A DNA stretch of 64,000 bases from Clostridia bacterium (GTDB lineage Bacteria; Bacillota; Clostridia; Lachnospirales; Lachnospiraceae), in assembly GCA_910575725.1 (NCBI GenBank), contig CAJTFE010000006.1:114507-178506 (forward strand). Reading direction: 5' to 3'. How positions within the stretch are numbered: position 1 is the first letter of the stretch; each line of letters begins with the position of its first letter. Both the position numbers and the translations under genes were made by a program. Under the pieces are notes generated by a model. It worked only from the letters and a program-made list of their open reading frames with translations, was not told the DNA's origin and did not search any database. This document shows positions 20,441-32,670 of this stretch, piece by piece.

Positions 20441-20509
20441 CGGTCAAAGGAGGCTCATAAGATGCTGCGTAAGATGCAGGAAGTTCCTTCCCTGGAGGAT
20501 TTGGAGTAA
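20441..20509 (+). pseudogene. Relic of a BrxD-like ATPase 3' end
   Basis: The frame ending at TAA 20507-20509 reads RSKEAHKMLRKMQE then VPSLEDLE. The first part matches TKEEIHEVLRKIQE and the second matches the C-terminal VPSLEEFL of the ATPase at 13091-14284, where they are about 70 residues apart. DNA similarity continues past the stop (GAGAGGCTGT). So it looks like an internally deleted remnant of a paralogous ATPase gene. The match is short, hence moderate confidence. Confidence 0.5.
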
Positions 20510-20512
20510 ACA

Positions 20513-20557
20513 AGAGAGGCTGTAAGGCAGGAGTTAATACTGCCTTACAGCCTCTCT
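20513..20557. terminator. Strong hairpin between the lac cassette and spmB
   Basis: AGAGAGGCTGTAAGGCAG (20513-20530) pairs perfectly with 20540-20557 around a 9-base loop, followed by TTC. It probably terminates the lacZ-symporter transcript, and the AraC relic reads into it from the other side. Confidence 0.8.
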
Positions 20558-20658
20558 TTCATTCGGCAATCCGAGGGAGAAACGCCTGTCATCCGTCGGA
20601 AGAACTTTGAAAATGCCAGCGGATCGGAACCGCAGAATATTCCTCGCTTAGGATTCAT
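20545..20658 (-). pseudogene. Relic of an AraC-family regulator C-terminus
   Basis: A 37-codon minus-strand frame ends at 20545. It reads CGSDPLAFSKFFRRMTGVSP followed by SDCR, which is the conserved end of the second AraC helix-turn-helix (compare GYDNPLYFSRIFRKQKGMSP and SDYR in the gene at 14621). Everything upstream of this motif is missing. It differs from the intact AraC gene, so it is a remnant of a different regulator. Confidence 0.65.
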
Positions 20659-20694
20659 AGAATAGAAATAAGATCTCCAGAGAAGGTCGGGCTT

Positions 20695-21234
20695 ATGCAG
20701 GCGGCAATCCGTATTATTCTTTATATTTCTGATTTATTAGTTCCCTTTTTGATCTTTTATGTAGTTGCATATGGAATTCTTATGAAACGACCGGTTTATG
20801 ATGATTTTGTACGGGGAGCGAAGGACGGTTTTCATACGGTGATTCAGATCATGCCCACGCTGATTGGGCTGATGGTGGCTGTGGGAGTGCTTCGTGCCTC
20901 CGGGTTTCTGGACTTTTTGTCCGGGGCACTGAGTTATGTAACCGATTTGATTCATTTTCCGTCGGAGCTTGTGCCCCTTGCTGTTGTCCGGATGTTTTCC
21001 TCATCGGCGGCTGTGGGTCTGGCGCTGGATATTTTTCAAAAATATGGAACAGATTCCCGCCTGGGATTGATTGCATCCATTATGATGGGGTGCACGGAGA
21101 CGATTTTTTATACCATGAGTGTCTACTTTATGACGGCCAAGGTAAGAAAGACCCGCCACACACTGACGGGAGCTTTGCTTGCCACGGCAGCAGGAATAAT
21201 AGCCAGTGTGGTGCTGGCCGGGATGATGCAGTAA
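20695..21234 (+). CDS. spmB: Spore maturation protein B
   Basis: A 179-residue membrane protein with the nucleoside-recognition (Gate) fold and about four to five hydrophobic segments. It matches SpmB: VRGAKDGFHTVIQIMPTLIG, GVLRASGFLDFL and the C-terminal GCTETIFYTMSVYF are family motifs. It partners with SpmA in spore core dehydration. Its ribosome-binding site is modest (AGAAGG). The expected upstream neighbour spmA is at 5776; only relics and a terminator precede it here, so its own promoter must lie within 20558-20694 or it is poorly expressed. I see no clear consensus promoter. Confidence 0.88.
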   Translation: MQAAIRIILYISDLLVPFLIFYVVAYGILMKRPVYDDFVRGAKDGFHTVIQIMPTLIGLMVAVGVLRASGFLDFLSGALSYVTDLIHFPSELVPLAVVRMFSSSAAVGLALDIFQKYGTDSRLGLIASIMMGCTETIFYTMSVYFMTAKVRKTRHTLTGALLATAAGIIASVVLAGMMQ

Positions 21235-21248
21235 AGCTGCAGGCTGCT

Positions 21249-22940
21249 ATGGGGGTAAAAGTTGCAATCGGTCTGCAAAGCTTTGAAAAGATACGTGAGA
21301 ACAATATTTTCTACGTAGATAAAACAGACTTTATAAAAGACTGGTGGGAAAAGGAAGACAGCGTAACACTTATCACCCGTCCCCCCGTTTTGGAAAAACT
21401 TTAAATATGAGTATGGTAGAATGCTTTTTTTCTAACCGTTACAGGGACAGAGGGGAGCTTTTTGAAGGGCTTTCCATATGGGAGGAAGAAGAGTATAGAA
21501 AATTGCAGGGAACACTTCCGGTGCTGTTTTTGGGCTTTGCAAAGGTAAAAGCGCAGGATTATGAAGAGATGCAGTTTTCCATAGCAAGTATTATTTTCGA
21601 GGTATATCAGAAGAATTCGTTTCTGATGGACGGGGGATACTTTGAGCGAAACAGAAAAAAAGTATTTTCAAAGCATACGGCCGGAAATGAGCCGTAAAAG
21701 AGCAGTTAATTCCATAAATACACTATCAAATCTACTGAGCCGTTATTACGGAAAAAAGATTATTATTCTACTGGACGAGTACAATACGCCCATGCAGGAA
21801 GCCTGGCTGTCCGGATACTGGGATGAGGCATCCAGCTTTTTCCGAAGCTTTTTCAATGTCACCTTTAAAACAAACCCCTATATGCAGAGAGGGCTGATTA
21901 CAGGCATAACCAGTATTTCCAAGGAGTCCATTTTTCCCGATCTGAATAATCTGGAGGTGGTAACAGCCACATCCGAAAAGTATGCCTCCTGCTTCGGTTT
22001 TACAGAGGGGGAGGTTTTTAAAGCCTTAGATGAAATGGGGCTTGGGGAAGAAAAACAAGGGGTAAAAAATTGGTATGATGGTTTCACGTTCGGAAAATTG
22101 AAAGATATCTATAATCCCTGGTCTATTACAAACTTTATCGGCAAAAACGGTGAATACGACGCCTACTGGGCAGACAGCAGCGGCAACGGGCTTGTGAATT
22201 CTCTGATTCGCAATGGATCGGCAGATGTGAAAAAGCTTATGGAGCAGCTGCTGAAAGGACAAAGTATTGAAATAGAGCTGGATGAACAAATTATTTTCAA
22301 CCAGCTGGAGGAGGATGAAAATGCTATCTGGAGCCTGCTGCTTGCCACAGGGTATTTGAGGGTAGACAAGGTAGAACGAAGGGGACGGCTTTTGAAAAAA
22401 TTTTATACACTGCATTTGACAAATATGGAGATTGAGAGCCTGTTTTCCAAGATGGTGCAGGGATGGTTTAAAAATTCGCAGCCGGAATACAATGAATTTA
22501 TCAAAGCCCTGTTAAATGACAATGTGAAAAAAATGAATACCTTTCTGAATAAGGTTGCCCTAAATACGTTCAGCAGCTTTGACGGAGGAAATAAGCCGTC
22601 AAAGACAGCCGGGCCGGAGCGTTTCTACCATGGCTTTGTGCTGGGAATGGTGGTGGAGCTTGCAGAACAGTATCAGGTAAAATCCAATCGGGAAAGCGGC
22701 TGCGGCCGGTATGACGTGATGCTTGAGCCCTTTGATAAAACCCAGAAAGCGTTTATCTTTGAATTCAAGGTGCTGGATCCGGATGAGAATGAAAACAGCT
22801 TGGAGGATACGGTGAAAAATGCCCTTGCCCAGATAGAGGAGAAGCAGTACGAAACCGAGCTGACAGCCAGCGGCATTGCGCAAAAGAACATTCGGAAATA
22901 CGGCTTTGCCTTCTGTGGGAAACAAGTGTTGATTGGATGA
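21249..22940 (+). pseudogene. Frameshifted AAA-ATPase / PD-(D/E)XK gene, second copy
   Basis: The frames together encode a full-length member of the same family as 6581-8179: N-terminal FYVDKTDFIKDWW, P-loop RFGKT, Walker B KIIILLDEYNTPM, and a C-terminal nuclease-like core RYDVMLEP with FIFEFKV. Two frameshifts break it. The first is at a C6 run near 21380-21390, where one more C would restore the P-loop. The second is near 21644, where one T is extra (TACTTTGAGC). The net shift is zero. The 3' fragment from 21642 could start at an internal codon but lacks the P-loop. It is a pseudogene, a homopolymer-switched gene, or carries two sequencing errors. Confidence 0.8.
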
Positions 22941-22990
22941 AATAATAAAAGCCGCGGCATTTTTTAAATAAGCCGCGGCTTTTCATTATT
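22941..22990. terminator. Bidirectional terminator
   Basis: AATAATAAAAGCCGCGGC pairs with GCCGCGGCTTTTCATTATT around a short AT-rich loop. A-runs and T-runs flank the GC core, so it can serve both the second AAA/nuclease gene and the convergent symporter gene. Confidence 0.85.
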
Positions 22991-24368
22991 TTGCATCCGC
23001 ACCCTTCACCAGCTTCGCAATCGTCCCTCCGAGCAGGAACAAAGCAGCCAGGTTCGGAATGGACATCAGGCCGTTAAAGGTATCCGCAATGCTCCACAAA
23101 AGCCCAAGGTTCACGGTAGCACCGATAATGGCCACTGCCGAGTACACCAGCATAAAAGGCTTATTCGCCGTAGAGCCAAACAGGAATTCAATACACCTCG
23201 TCCCGTAAAGCCCCCATCCAAGTATCGTAGAAAAAGCAAAACAGCAAAGAGCCGCTGCCGTAAAGATGGATACCCAATTGCCATAGGTGGCCGTAAATCC
23301 GCTGATGGTCAGCTCAGCCCCTGCCGCAGTCCCGTAATCCACCGGCACGCCGCTGCACAGAATAACCAAAGCCGTTGTGGTACAAATAATAATCGTATCC
23401 ATGAATACTTCAAAAACACCGAAATAACCCTGCTTCACCGGATCCTTCGTATCCGCCGCCGCATGGGCGATAGAACCCGTGCCAAGTCCGGCTTCGTTGG
23501 AGAAAATACCCCGGGAAACGCCTTTCTGCATGCTTAAAAACATGGTTCCCACAACGCCGCCTGTAACGGCGGAAGGAGCGAAGGCTCCCTGGAAGATAGA
23601 AGCAAAAACACCGGGAACATTCTGAACATGTACCAGAATCACGCCGATAGCCAGGATGATATAGAACACAGCCATAAATGGAACCAGGCGTTCCGTAACC
23701 CGGCCGATCCGCTTGATACCGCCTAAAAGAATCATAGCAACCAAAATCATAATAACAATTCCGATAACCAGATTAACCGTATTAACGGAATCAGAAGAAA
23801 TGATATGATAATTCAAAAGAGCCGTATTAACAGCCGTGGTAATCGTATTCACCTGCGTTGCGTTTCCTGTACCGAATACTGTCAGAATACCGAGAACGGA
23901 AAAGACCACGGCCAGCCATCTCCACCTGGGGCCCAAACCGTTTTTAATATAATACATGGGTCCGCCCACCCAGTCGCCGTGCTGATTCTTCTCCCTAAAA
24001 TGCACAGCCAGAGTAACCTCGGAAAACTTCGTACACATGCCCAGGAGAGCCGAAACCCACATCCAGAACACCGCCCCCGGGCCGCCGATGGCAATGGCTC
24101 CGGCAACGCCGGCGATATTCCCCGTACCTACCGTGGCGGCAAGGGCCGTGCACACAGCCTGGAAGGGCGTAACAGCGCCTTCGGCAGCATCTGATTTAGC
24201 AAAAATCTTTCCGATAGTGACCCGGAAGGTATGGCCAAACCTGCGAAATTGAATAAAACGAGTACGTAAACTGAGATAAAGTCCCACACCAATAATGCAG
24301 ACCATAGCCGGGATTCCCCAGACAATATTGTTGACTGTATTGTTGATGTCTGTAATTGTTTGCAGCAT
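22986..24368 (-). CDS. AGCS-family sodium:amino acid (alanine/glycine) symporter
   Basis: A 460-residue permease with about 11 membrane helices, of the alanine or glycine:cation symporter family (AlsT/DagA type). Family motifs are present: ALAATVGTGNIAGVA, GGPGAVFWMW, GGPMYYI and FSNEAGLGTGSIAHAAA. It uses an Na+ gradient to take up alanine or glycine, which fits the Na+-type V-ATPase genes next to it. The ATG at 24368 has GAGGAG 8 bp upstream; the in-frame GTG at 24377 lies inside that site and is rejected. The gene is monocistronic. Confidence 0.92.
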   Translation of the reverse strand: MLQTITDINNTVNNIVWGIPAMVCIIGVGLYLSLRTRFIQFRRFGHTFRVTIGKIFAKSDAAEGAVTPFQAVCTALAATVGTGNIAGVAGAIAIGGPGAVFWMWVSALLGMCTKFSEVTLAVHFREKNQHGDWVGGPMYYIKNGLGPRWRWLAVVFSVLGILTVFGTGNATQVNTITTAVNTALLNYHIISSDSVNTVNLVIGIVIMILVAMILLGGIKRIGRVTERLVPFMAVFYIILAIGVILVHVQNVPGVFASIFQGAFAPSAVTGGVVGTMFLSMQKGVSRGIFSNEAGLGTGSIAHAAADTKDPVKQGYFGVFEVFMDTIIICTTTALVILCSGVPVDYGTAAGAELTISGFTATYGNWVSIFTAAALCCFAFSTILGWGLYGTRCIEFLFGSTANKPFMLVYSAVAIIGATVNLGLLWSIADTFNGLMSIPNLAALFLLGGTIAKLVKGADAK

Positions 24369-24526
24369 CGCATTCACTCCTCACATTTTTCCCATATATT
24401 GCCGGATATCCGGCTGTTTTTTAATCATAGCATATTTTTTTAAAGAAATACAAGAAAATATGAAATTTTTAGGAGCGGTTATTGCATAAATCGGGCAAAT
24501 ATCAGATAAAATTGCGGATTTGCACA

Positions 24527-24555
24527 TTGACTAACAATAGAGAAAATGCTAATAT
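24527..24555 (+). promoter_or_regulatory. Promoter of the V-ATPase operon
   Basis: TTGACT (24527-24532) and TAATAT (24550-24555) are exactly 17 bp apart, 58 bp upstream of the first gene. It is the best consensus promoter in the window and faces the nine-gene operon. Confidence 0.75.
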
Positions 24556-24613
24556 TTAAGGGATGTGTAAAGAAATAATTTACATGAATTGAGAAAGAAC
24601 AGGTGGTGATTGA

Positions 24614-24922
24614 GTGGTTCAGGAAGCAGTTCATGCTGTGAAGGAAGCGGAAGCCCAGGCAGAGGCGATTCTAAGGGAAGCCCAGGAACAGAGCGAAGAG
24701 CTTGTTGCGAAGGCAAAGGAGGAAGCCCAGGCAATTCGGGAAAAGGCAGCTGCCCAGGCAAAAGAGCAGGAAGCTCTGCGCATGCAGGCAGCAAAGGATT
24801 CGGGAAGCAAGGTCCTGGAGGAAGCCGCCGCGGAAGCACAGAAGGAAGCCGACGCATTGAAAGCTCTTGCGGCAAAGGAGGAAGCGAAAGCGGTAAAAGC
24901 CGTAACTTCTGAACTCATATAA
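24614..24922 (+). CDS. ntpF: V-type ATPase peripheral-stalk subunit (NtpF-like)
   Basis: A 102-residue, almost wholly alpha-helical protein rich in Ala, Glu, Gln and Lys, with heptad-like repeats (EAEAQAEAILREAQEQ). It starts at GTG behind AGGTGG. In Enterococcus hirae the small coiled-coil gene ntpF opens the ntpFIKECGABD operon, and the order here is identical. It should form the peripheral stalk (stator) as a heterodimer with NtpE. Low-complexity sequence makes family assignment depend mainly on position. Confidence 0.8.
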   Translation: MVQEAVHAVKEAEAQAEAILREAQEQSEELVAKAKEEAQAIREKAAAQAKEQEALRMQAAKDSGSKVLEEAAAEAQKEADALKALAAKEEAKAVKAVTSELI

Positions 24923-25055
24923 AAGAGCTTGCGCAGGCAGAATGGGGAGTTGTATCCCCGGATGCCCCGAAGATGGTTCAAGGGAGTACCTTAAAGTATT
25001 TCTTAATACCTTAAAAGGGGCGAGTTAAAGAGAATAGAAGAGAGGAGGGATGTAT

Positions 25056-27553
<2,498 letters not shown>

Positions 27554-27592
27554 GCAACAGATGGAAAAATCCCAGAAAAGGAGAGCTGATTG

Positions 27593-28186
27593 ATGACTGG
27601 ATTAGAGAAAATGGTGAGCCAGATTGTGGATGAGGCAAAGGCAGAGGCCGAGAGCCGTTTGAATACGGCCAGAGAAGAAGCGGATAAAATTGTCTCGGAA
27701 GCAAAGGCGGAAGCGGATAAGCTCTTAGAGCAGAAGTCCGAACAGTCAGAGACAAGCGCCGCTAATTATCTGGAGCGTATCAAATCCTCCGCAGACCTGC
27801 AGCGCAGAACCTTAATTCTGCAGGCAAAGCAGGAGGTGATTGCCTCCGTTCTGGAAAAGGCATACGCATCTCTGAATACAATGGACGAGGAAGCATATTT
27901 CGCCATGATACGAAAGATGCTGGAGAAATTTACATTAGCAGAAAGCGGAGAAATCTATTTTTCCGCAGCAGATTTGAAGCGCCTTCCGGCAGGATTTGAG
28001 AAAGAAATCTCAGCCATTGCTGCAAAGAAAGGCGGAAGTCTGACCCTTCAGAAAGAAAGCAAAGGAATAGAAAACGGATTTATCCTGGTATACGGAGGCA
28101 TCGAGGAGAACTGTACCTTTAGGGCGCTGTTCAATACCCAGAGGGATGTCCTGCAGGATAGGATCCACCAGGAATTGTTCGCATAA
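27593..28186 (+). CDS. ntpE: V-type ATPase peripheral-stalk subunit E
   Basis: A 198-residue stator subunit: the first 100 residues form a long charged helix (EAKAEAESRLNTAREEADKI), and the C-terminal half is the globular alpha/beta head that binds NtpB, with the family-like end GFILVYGGIEENC. The ATG at 27593 is chosen over an adjacent TTG at 27590 because of the AAAAGGAGAG site spacing. It pairs with NtpF in the peripheral stalk. Confidence 0.9.
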   Translation: MTGLEKMVSQIVDEAKAEAESRLNTAREEADKIVSEAKAEADKLLEQKSEQSETSAANYLERIKSSADLQRRTLILQAKQEVIASVLEKAYASLNTMDEEAYFAMIRKMLEKFTLAESGEIYFSAADLKRLPAGFEKEISAIAAKKGGSLTLQKESKGIENGFILVYGGIEENCTFRALFNTQRDVLQDRIHQELFA

Positions 28187-28207
28187 CACGCATAAGGAGG
28201 TTACAAC

Positions 28208-29179
28208 ATGTCTGATTTAGAATATACCTATGCGGTTGCGCGAATTCGTACCAAGGAGTTATCTCTCTTCTCGGCAGCTACCATTGAGCAGCTGCTTGCC
28301 CGTAAATCTTATGAGAACTGCCTGCAGTTTCTCCAGGAAAAGGGCTGGGGAGATTCGGATACTCCCTTGGAGGCAGAGAAGATTCTGACCAGAGAACGGG
28401 AAAAAACATGGGAGGATATCCGGGAGCTTGTCAAGGACATGTCCGTGTTCGGCATTCTGGATTATCCCAATGTGTTTCATAACCTGAAAGCGGCCATCAA
28501 GGAAGTTTGTACGGAAGGACACAGTGCCAATATCTTTTATAAGGATACGAACCCTTCCGCGGAGGAGATTCTGGAAGCGGTGAGAAACCGGGATTTCGGA
28601 AATCTTCCGGCTTATATGGCGGATGCGGCTGCGGAAGCGTTTGAAACCCTGCTTCACACAAGGGATGGCCAGCTCTGCGATGTGATTGTGGACCGGGCGG
28701 CTCTTGACGCCATCTACCAGGCGGGCAAGTCGGCTAAGGATGAGATTATCCGGGCATATGCGGAATCCGCCGTGGCCGTGGCCGATATTAAGATAGCAGT
28801 CCGTTCCCAGAAAACCGCAAAATCTTTGGAGTTTATGAAAAGAGCGCTTGCTCCCTGCGGCAGCCTCAATGTGGAGGCCCTGGCTCATGCGGCCCTTGGG
28901 GGACCGGAAGCCATTCGGGATTACCTGGCAGGTACAGATTACGCAGAGGGCGCGGAGGCCCTGGCGGTATCGCCTTCCGCCTTTGAGCGCTGGTGCGACA
29001 ATCGGATTATCTACACCATCCGGCCGCAGAAATACAACTCATTTTCCGTAGGACCCATTGTGGCCTATGCCCTGGCCCGGGAAAATGAGATTAAAACGGT
29101 AAGAATTATCCTGTCCGGGAAGCTCAACGGCCTGTCGGATGATTCCATCCGGGAAAGGGTAAGGGAGATGTATGTATAG
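28208..29179 (+). CDS. ntpC: V-type ATPase subunit C (d), rotor adaptor
   Basis: A 323-residue, mainly helical protein that couples the central shaft (NtpD and NtpG) to the membrane rotor ring. The opening YAVARIRTKELSL and the later VADIKIAVRSQKTAKS and ENEIKTVRIILSGKLNGL are family hallmarks. It has a strong AAGGAGG site. The last 8 bp overlap the start of ntpG, giving translational coupling. Confidence 0.9.
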   Translation: MSDLEYTYAVARIRTKELSLFSAATIEQLLARKSYENCLQFLQEKGWGDSDTPLEAEKILTREREKTWEDIRELVKDMSVFGILDYPNVFHNLKAAIKEVCTEGHSANIFYKDTNPSAEEILEAVRNRDFGNLPAYMADAAAEAFETLLHTRDGQLCDVIVDRAALDAIYQAGKSAKDEIIRAYAESAVAVADIKIAVRSQKTAKSLEFMKRALAPCGSLNVEALAHAALGGPEAIRDYLAGTDYAEGAEALAVSPSAFERWCDNRIIYTIRPQKYNSFSVGPIVAYALARENEIKTVRIILSGKLNGLSDDSIRERVREMYV

Positions 29180-29492
29180 GATTGCAGTGCTGGGAGATTA
29201 TGACAGCATTTACGGCTTTGCTACACTGGGACTTGATACATTTCCTGTGACAGAACCCGTGGAGGCCGCGAAAAAGCTGCACCAACTGGCCGGCGGCGAG
29301 TATGCCGTAATCTATATTACGGAGAGTCTGGCAGCTCAGATAGAACATGAGATTGCCAAATTGCGGGAGCAGGTGCTCCCGGCGGTGATTTTGATTCCGG
29401 GCGTGTCCGGCAATACGGGCAAGGGAATCGAGAGCGTCCGCAAATCCGTGGAACAGGCCGTTGGATCGGATATTTTATTCAGTAATAATTAA
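29172..29492 (+). CDS. ntpG: V-type ATPase subunit F (NtpG), central shaft
   Basis: A 106-residue Rossmann-like small subunit that binds NtpD in the rotating central shaft. It has the family pattern: IAVLGDYDSIYGFATLGLD at the N-terminus, a middle strand YAVIYITESLA, and ILIPGVSGNTGKGIESVRKS near the end. In V-ATPase nomenclature it is subunit F; in the E. hirae operon it is NtpG. It overlaps ntpC by 8 bp. Confidence 0.9.
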   Translation: MYRIAVLGDYDSIYGFATLGLDTFPVTEPVEAAKKLHQLAGGEYAVIYITESLAAQIEHEIAKLREQVLPAVILIPGVSGNTGKGIESVRKSVEQAVGSDILFSNN

Positions 29493-29516
29493 ACAGAAAG
29501 TGGGTGATTCGTCCAA

Positions 29517-31283
29517 ATGAGTATAGGAACAATAAAGAAAGTAGCAGGACCGCTGGTCATTGCAAGCGGAATGCGGGATGCGAACATGTTCGATGTGGTT
29601 CGTGTCAGCAATCAGCGTTTGATCGGCGAAATCATAGAGATGCATGGGGACGAGGCGTCTGTCCAGGTATATGAGGAGACATCCGGACTTGGACCCGGCG
29701 AGCCTGTAGAATCCATGAATGTGCCCATGTCCGTAGAACTTGGACCGGGACTTATCAGCAGCATTTACGACGGAATTCAGCGTCCTCTGGACGACATTAT
29801 GAAGCTGTCGGGCAACAACTTAAAGCGTGGTGTGGAGGTTCCTTCCTTAAAGCGCGATTTGAAGTGGAACTTTGTACCCGTTGCTAAGGCGGGCGACGAA
29901 GTAGAGCCGGGCGATGTGCTGGGTACTGTACAGGAGACAGCCTCCGTGGTACAGAAAATCATGGTACCCTACGGAACTACAGGTACGGTGAAAGAGATCA
30001 AAGCAGGCGAATTTACGGTAGAGGAGGTTGTAGCCGTTGTAACAACGGACGAGGGAGACAAAGAGCTGACCATGATGCAGCGCTGGCCCGTTCGTAAAGG
30101 CCGTCCCTACCAGGAAAAGCTGCCGCCGGAGATGCCTCTCATTACCGGCCAGCGTGTTGTAGACGGACTCTTCCCCATTGCCAAGGGCGGTGTGGCAGCC
30201 GTACCCGGGCCCTTCGGTTCCGGCAAGACGGTTATCCAGCATCAGCTTGCAAAGTGGGCGGAGGCAGATATCGTAGTTTACATCGGCTGCGGTGAGCGTG
30301 GAAATGAGATGACGGACGTTTTGAACGAGTTCCCGGAGCTGAAGGACCCGAAGACCGGCCGTTCTCTGATGGAGCGTACCGTGCTGATTGCCAATACCTC
30401 CGACATGCCGGTTGCGGCTCGTGAGGCATCTATTTATACAGGTATCACCATTGCAGAGTATTTCCGTGATATGGGTTACTCCGTAGCATTGATGGCAGAC
30501 TCCACCTCCCGTTGGGCCGAGGCTCTCCGTGAGATGTCCGGACGCCTGGAGGAGATGCCCGGTGAGGAGGGATACCCGGCATACTTAGGCTCTCGTCTGG
30601 CACAGTTCTATGAGCGTGCAGGACGTGTAGTTTCCCTTGGAAAAGATGAGCGCATCGGAGCGCTGTCCGTAATCGGAGCCGTTTCACCGCCCGGCGGTGA
30701 TATCTCCGAGCCTGTATCCCAGGCGACCTTACGTATCGTAAAGGTATACTGGGGACTGGATTCTGCCCTGGCTTACAAGCGTCATTTCCCGGCTATCAAC
30801 TGGCTGACCAGCTATTCTCTGTATGTGGATGATATGGCTGACTGGTTCAACAAGAATGTGGCCGATGACTGGATGGCGCTGCGTCAGAGCCTGATGTCCC
30901 TTCTTCAGGAAGAGGCAGAGTTAAATGAAATCGTGCAGATGGTAGGTATGGATGCCCTTTCTGCACCGGACCGTCTGAAGATGGAAGCGGCCCGGTCTAT
31001 CCGTGAGGACTTCCTGCATCAGAACTCCTTCCATGAGGTAGATACCTACACCTCTCTTGAGAAGCAGTATCTGATGATGAAGCTGGTACTGAAGTTCTAC
31101 AACGACGGTGTGGAGGCCCTTGACAAGGGCGCTGATGTGAACGGCCTCATTAAGATGGAGGTTCGTGAGCGGATTGGCCGTTTCAAATATACGCTGAACG
31201 ACGATATTCAAAAAGAATATGAAGCGATCTCCAAAGAGCTTGCAACGGAGATTGCCAATTTACTCGGGAAGGAGGACTTCTAA
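29517..31283 (+). CDS. ntpA: V-type ATPase catalytic subunit A
   Basis: The catalytic nucleotide-binding subunit, 588 residues. The P-loop GPFGSGKT is at 231-238, preceded by the non-homologous insert found only in V/A-type A subunits (about 110-190). The motifs [27 protein letters not shown] and the C-terminal helical domain are intact. Three copies alternate with NtpB in the head. The ribosome-binding site is weak (GTGGGTGATT), yet the coding sequence has highly expressed codon use. ntpB starts directly after the stop codon. Confidence 0.97.
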   Translation: MSIGTIKKVAGPLVIASGMRDANMFDVVRVSNQRLIGEIIEMHGDEASVQVYEETSGLGPGEPVESMNVPMSVELGPGLISSIYDGIQRPLDDIMKLSGNNLKRGVEVPSLKRDLKWNFVPVAKAGDEVEPGDVLGTVQETASVVQKIMVPYGTTGTVKEIKAGEFTVEEVVAVVTTDEGDKELTMMQRWPVRKGRPYQEKLPPEMPLITGQRVVDGLFPIAKGGVAAVPGPFGSGKTVIQHQLAKWAEADIVVYIGCGERGNEMTDVLNEFPELKDPKTGRSLMERTVLIANTSDMPVAAREASIYTGITIAEYFRDMGYSVALMADSTSRWAEALREMSGRLEEMPGEEGYPAYLGSRLAQFYERAGRVVSLGKDERIGALSVIGAVSPPGGDISEPVSQATLRIVKVYWGLDSALAYKRHFPAINWLTSYSLYVDDMADWFNKNVADDWMALRQSLMSLLQEEAELNEIVQMVGMDALSAPDRLKMEAARSIREDFLHQNSFHEVDTYTSLEKQYLMMKLVLKFYNDGVEALDKGADVNGLIKMEVRERIGRFKYTLNDDIQKEYEAISKELATEIANLLGKEDF

Positions 31284-32657
31284 ATGCCAAAGGAATATAG
31301 AACAATACAAGAAGTTGCCGGCCCGTTGATGCTGGTTCAGGGTGTTGAAAATGTAACCTATGATGAGATCGGCGAGATTGAGCTGGCCAACGGGGAAACC
31401 CGCCGGTGCAAGGTTCTGGAGATTGACGGAACGAATGCGCTGGTACAGCTTTATGAGAGTGCAACCGGTATCAACCTGTCCAACAGTAAGGTGCGCTTCC
31501 TGGGAAGAACCCTGGAGCTTGGCGTGTCTGCGGATATGCTGGGCCGTGTATTTGACGGTATGGGACGCCCCATTGACAAGGGACCGGAGATTCTGCCGGA
31601 TGAGCGCCGCGACATCAATGGCCTGGCTATGAATCCGGCGGCTCGTGACTACCCCAATGAGTTTATCCAGACAGGAATCTCCGCAATTGACGGACTGAAT
31701 ACCTTGGTACGTGGACAGAAGCTTCCGATCTTCTCTGCTTCCGGTCTGCCCCATGCACAGCTTGGAGCCCAAATTGCAAGACAGGCAAAGGTTCGGGGCA
31801 AGGATGAGTCCTTCGCCGTAGTATTTGCCGCTATGGGTATTACCTTTGAGGAGTCCAACTTCTTTATTAACAGCTTTAAGGAGACGGGTGCTATTGATCG
31901 TACCGTACTCTTCATCAATCTGGCAAATGACCCGGCCGTAGAGCGTATCGCAACACCGCGTATGGCTCTGACTGCGGCAGAATATCTTGCATTTGAGCAG
32001 GGTATGCACGTACTGGTTATTCTGACGGATATTACCAACTATGCGGACGCTCTCCGTGAGGTATCCGCAGCCCGTAAGGAGGTTCCGGGCCGCCGTGGTT
32101 ATCCGGGATACCTGTACACCGACCTGGCTACGCTGTATGAGCGTGCCGGACGTCAGAAGGGCAAGGACGGAAGTATCACCATGATTCCGATTCTGACCAT
32201 GCCCGAGGGCGATAAGACCCACCCGATTCCCGACCTGACCGGATACATCACCGAGGGACAGGTAATTTTGAGCCGTGAGCTTTACAGTAAAGGTGTTACG
32301 CCGCCTATCGACGTACTGCCCTCTTTGTCCCGTCTGAAGGATAAGGGTATCGGCGACGGAAAGACCCGGGCCGACCACTCCAATACCATGAACCAGTTGT
32401 TTGCCGCTTACTCCCGCGGTAAGGAGGCGAAGGAGCTGATGGTAATTCTGGGTGAGGCTGCTCTTTCTGATATTGATTTGATTTATGCGAAGTTTGCGGA
32501 TGCATTTGAGAAGGAGTACGTATCTCAGGGCTATCTGGCAAACCGTGATATTGAGGAAACTCTGAACATTGGATGGAAGCTCCTTTCCATTCTGCCCAGG
32601 TCCGAGCTGAAACGTATCGACGATAAGTATCTGGATGAATACTACGGAAAGTTCTAG
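31284..32657 (+). CDS. ntpB: V-type ATPase regulatory subunit B
   Basis: A 457-residue non-catalytic head subunit. It lacks a P-loop but keeps the arginine-finger and ligand-binding regions ([34 protein letters not shown] and [19 protein letters not shown]). It follows ntpA with no gap, with its GGAAGGAGG site inside the end of ntpA, and precedes ntpD by 13 bp. Confidence 0.97.
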   Translation: MPKEYRTIQEVAGPLMLVQGVENVTYDEIGEIELANGETRRCKVLEIDGTNALVQLYESATGINLSNSKVRFLGRTLELGVSADMLGRVFDGMGRPIDKGPEILPDERRDINGLAMNPAARDYPNEFIQTGISAIDGLNTLVRGQKLPIFSASGLPHAQLGAQIARQAKVRGKDESFAVVFAAMGITFEESNFFINSFKETGAIDRTVLFINLANDPAVERIATPRMALTAAEYLAFEQGMHVLVILTDITNYADALREVSAARKEVPGRRGYPGYLYTDLATLYERAGRQKGKDGSITMIPILTMPEGDKTHPIPDLTGYITEGQVILSRELYSKGVTPPIDVLPSLSRLKDKGIGDGKTRADHSNTMNQLFAAYSRGKEAKELMVILGEAALSDIDLIYAKFADAFEKEYVSQGYLANRDIEETLNIGWKLLSILPRSELKRIDDKYLDEYYGKF

Positions 32658-32670
32658 GGAGGTGATTTGA

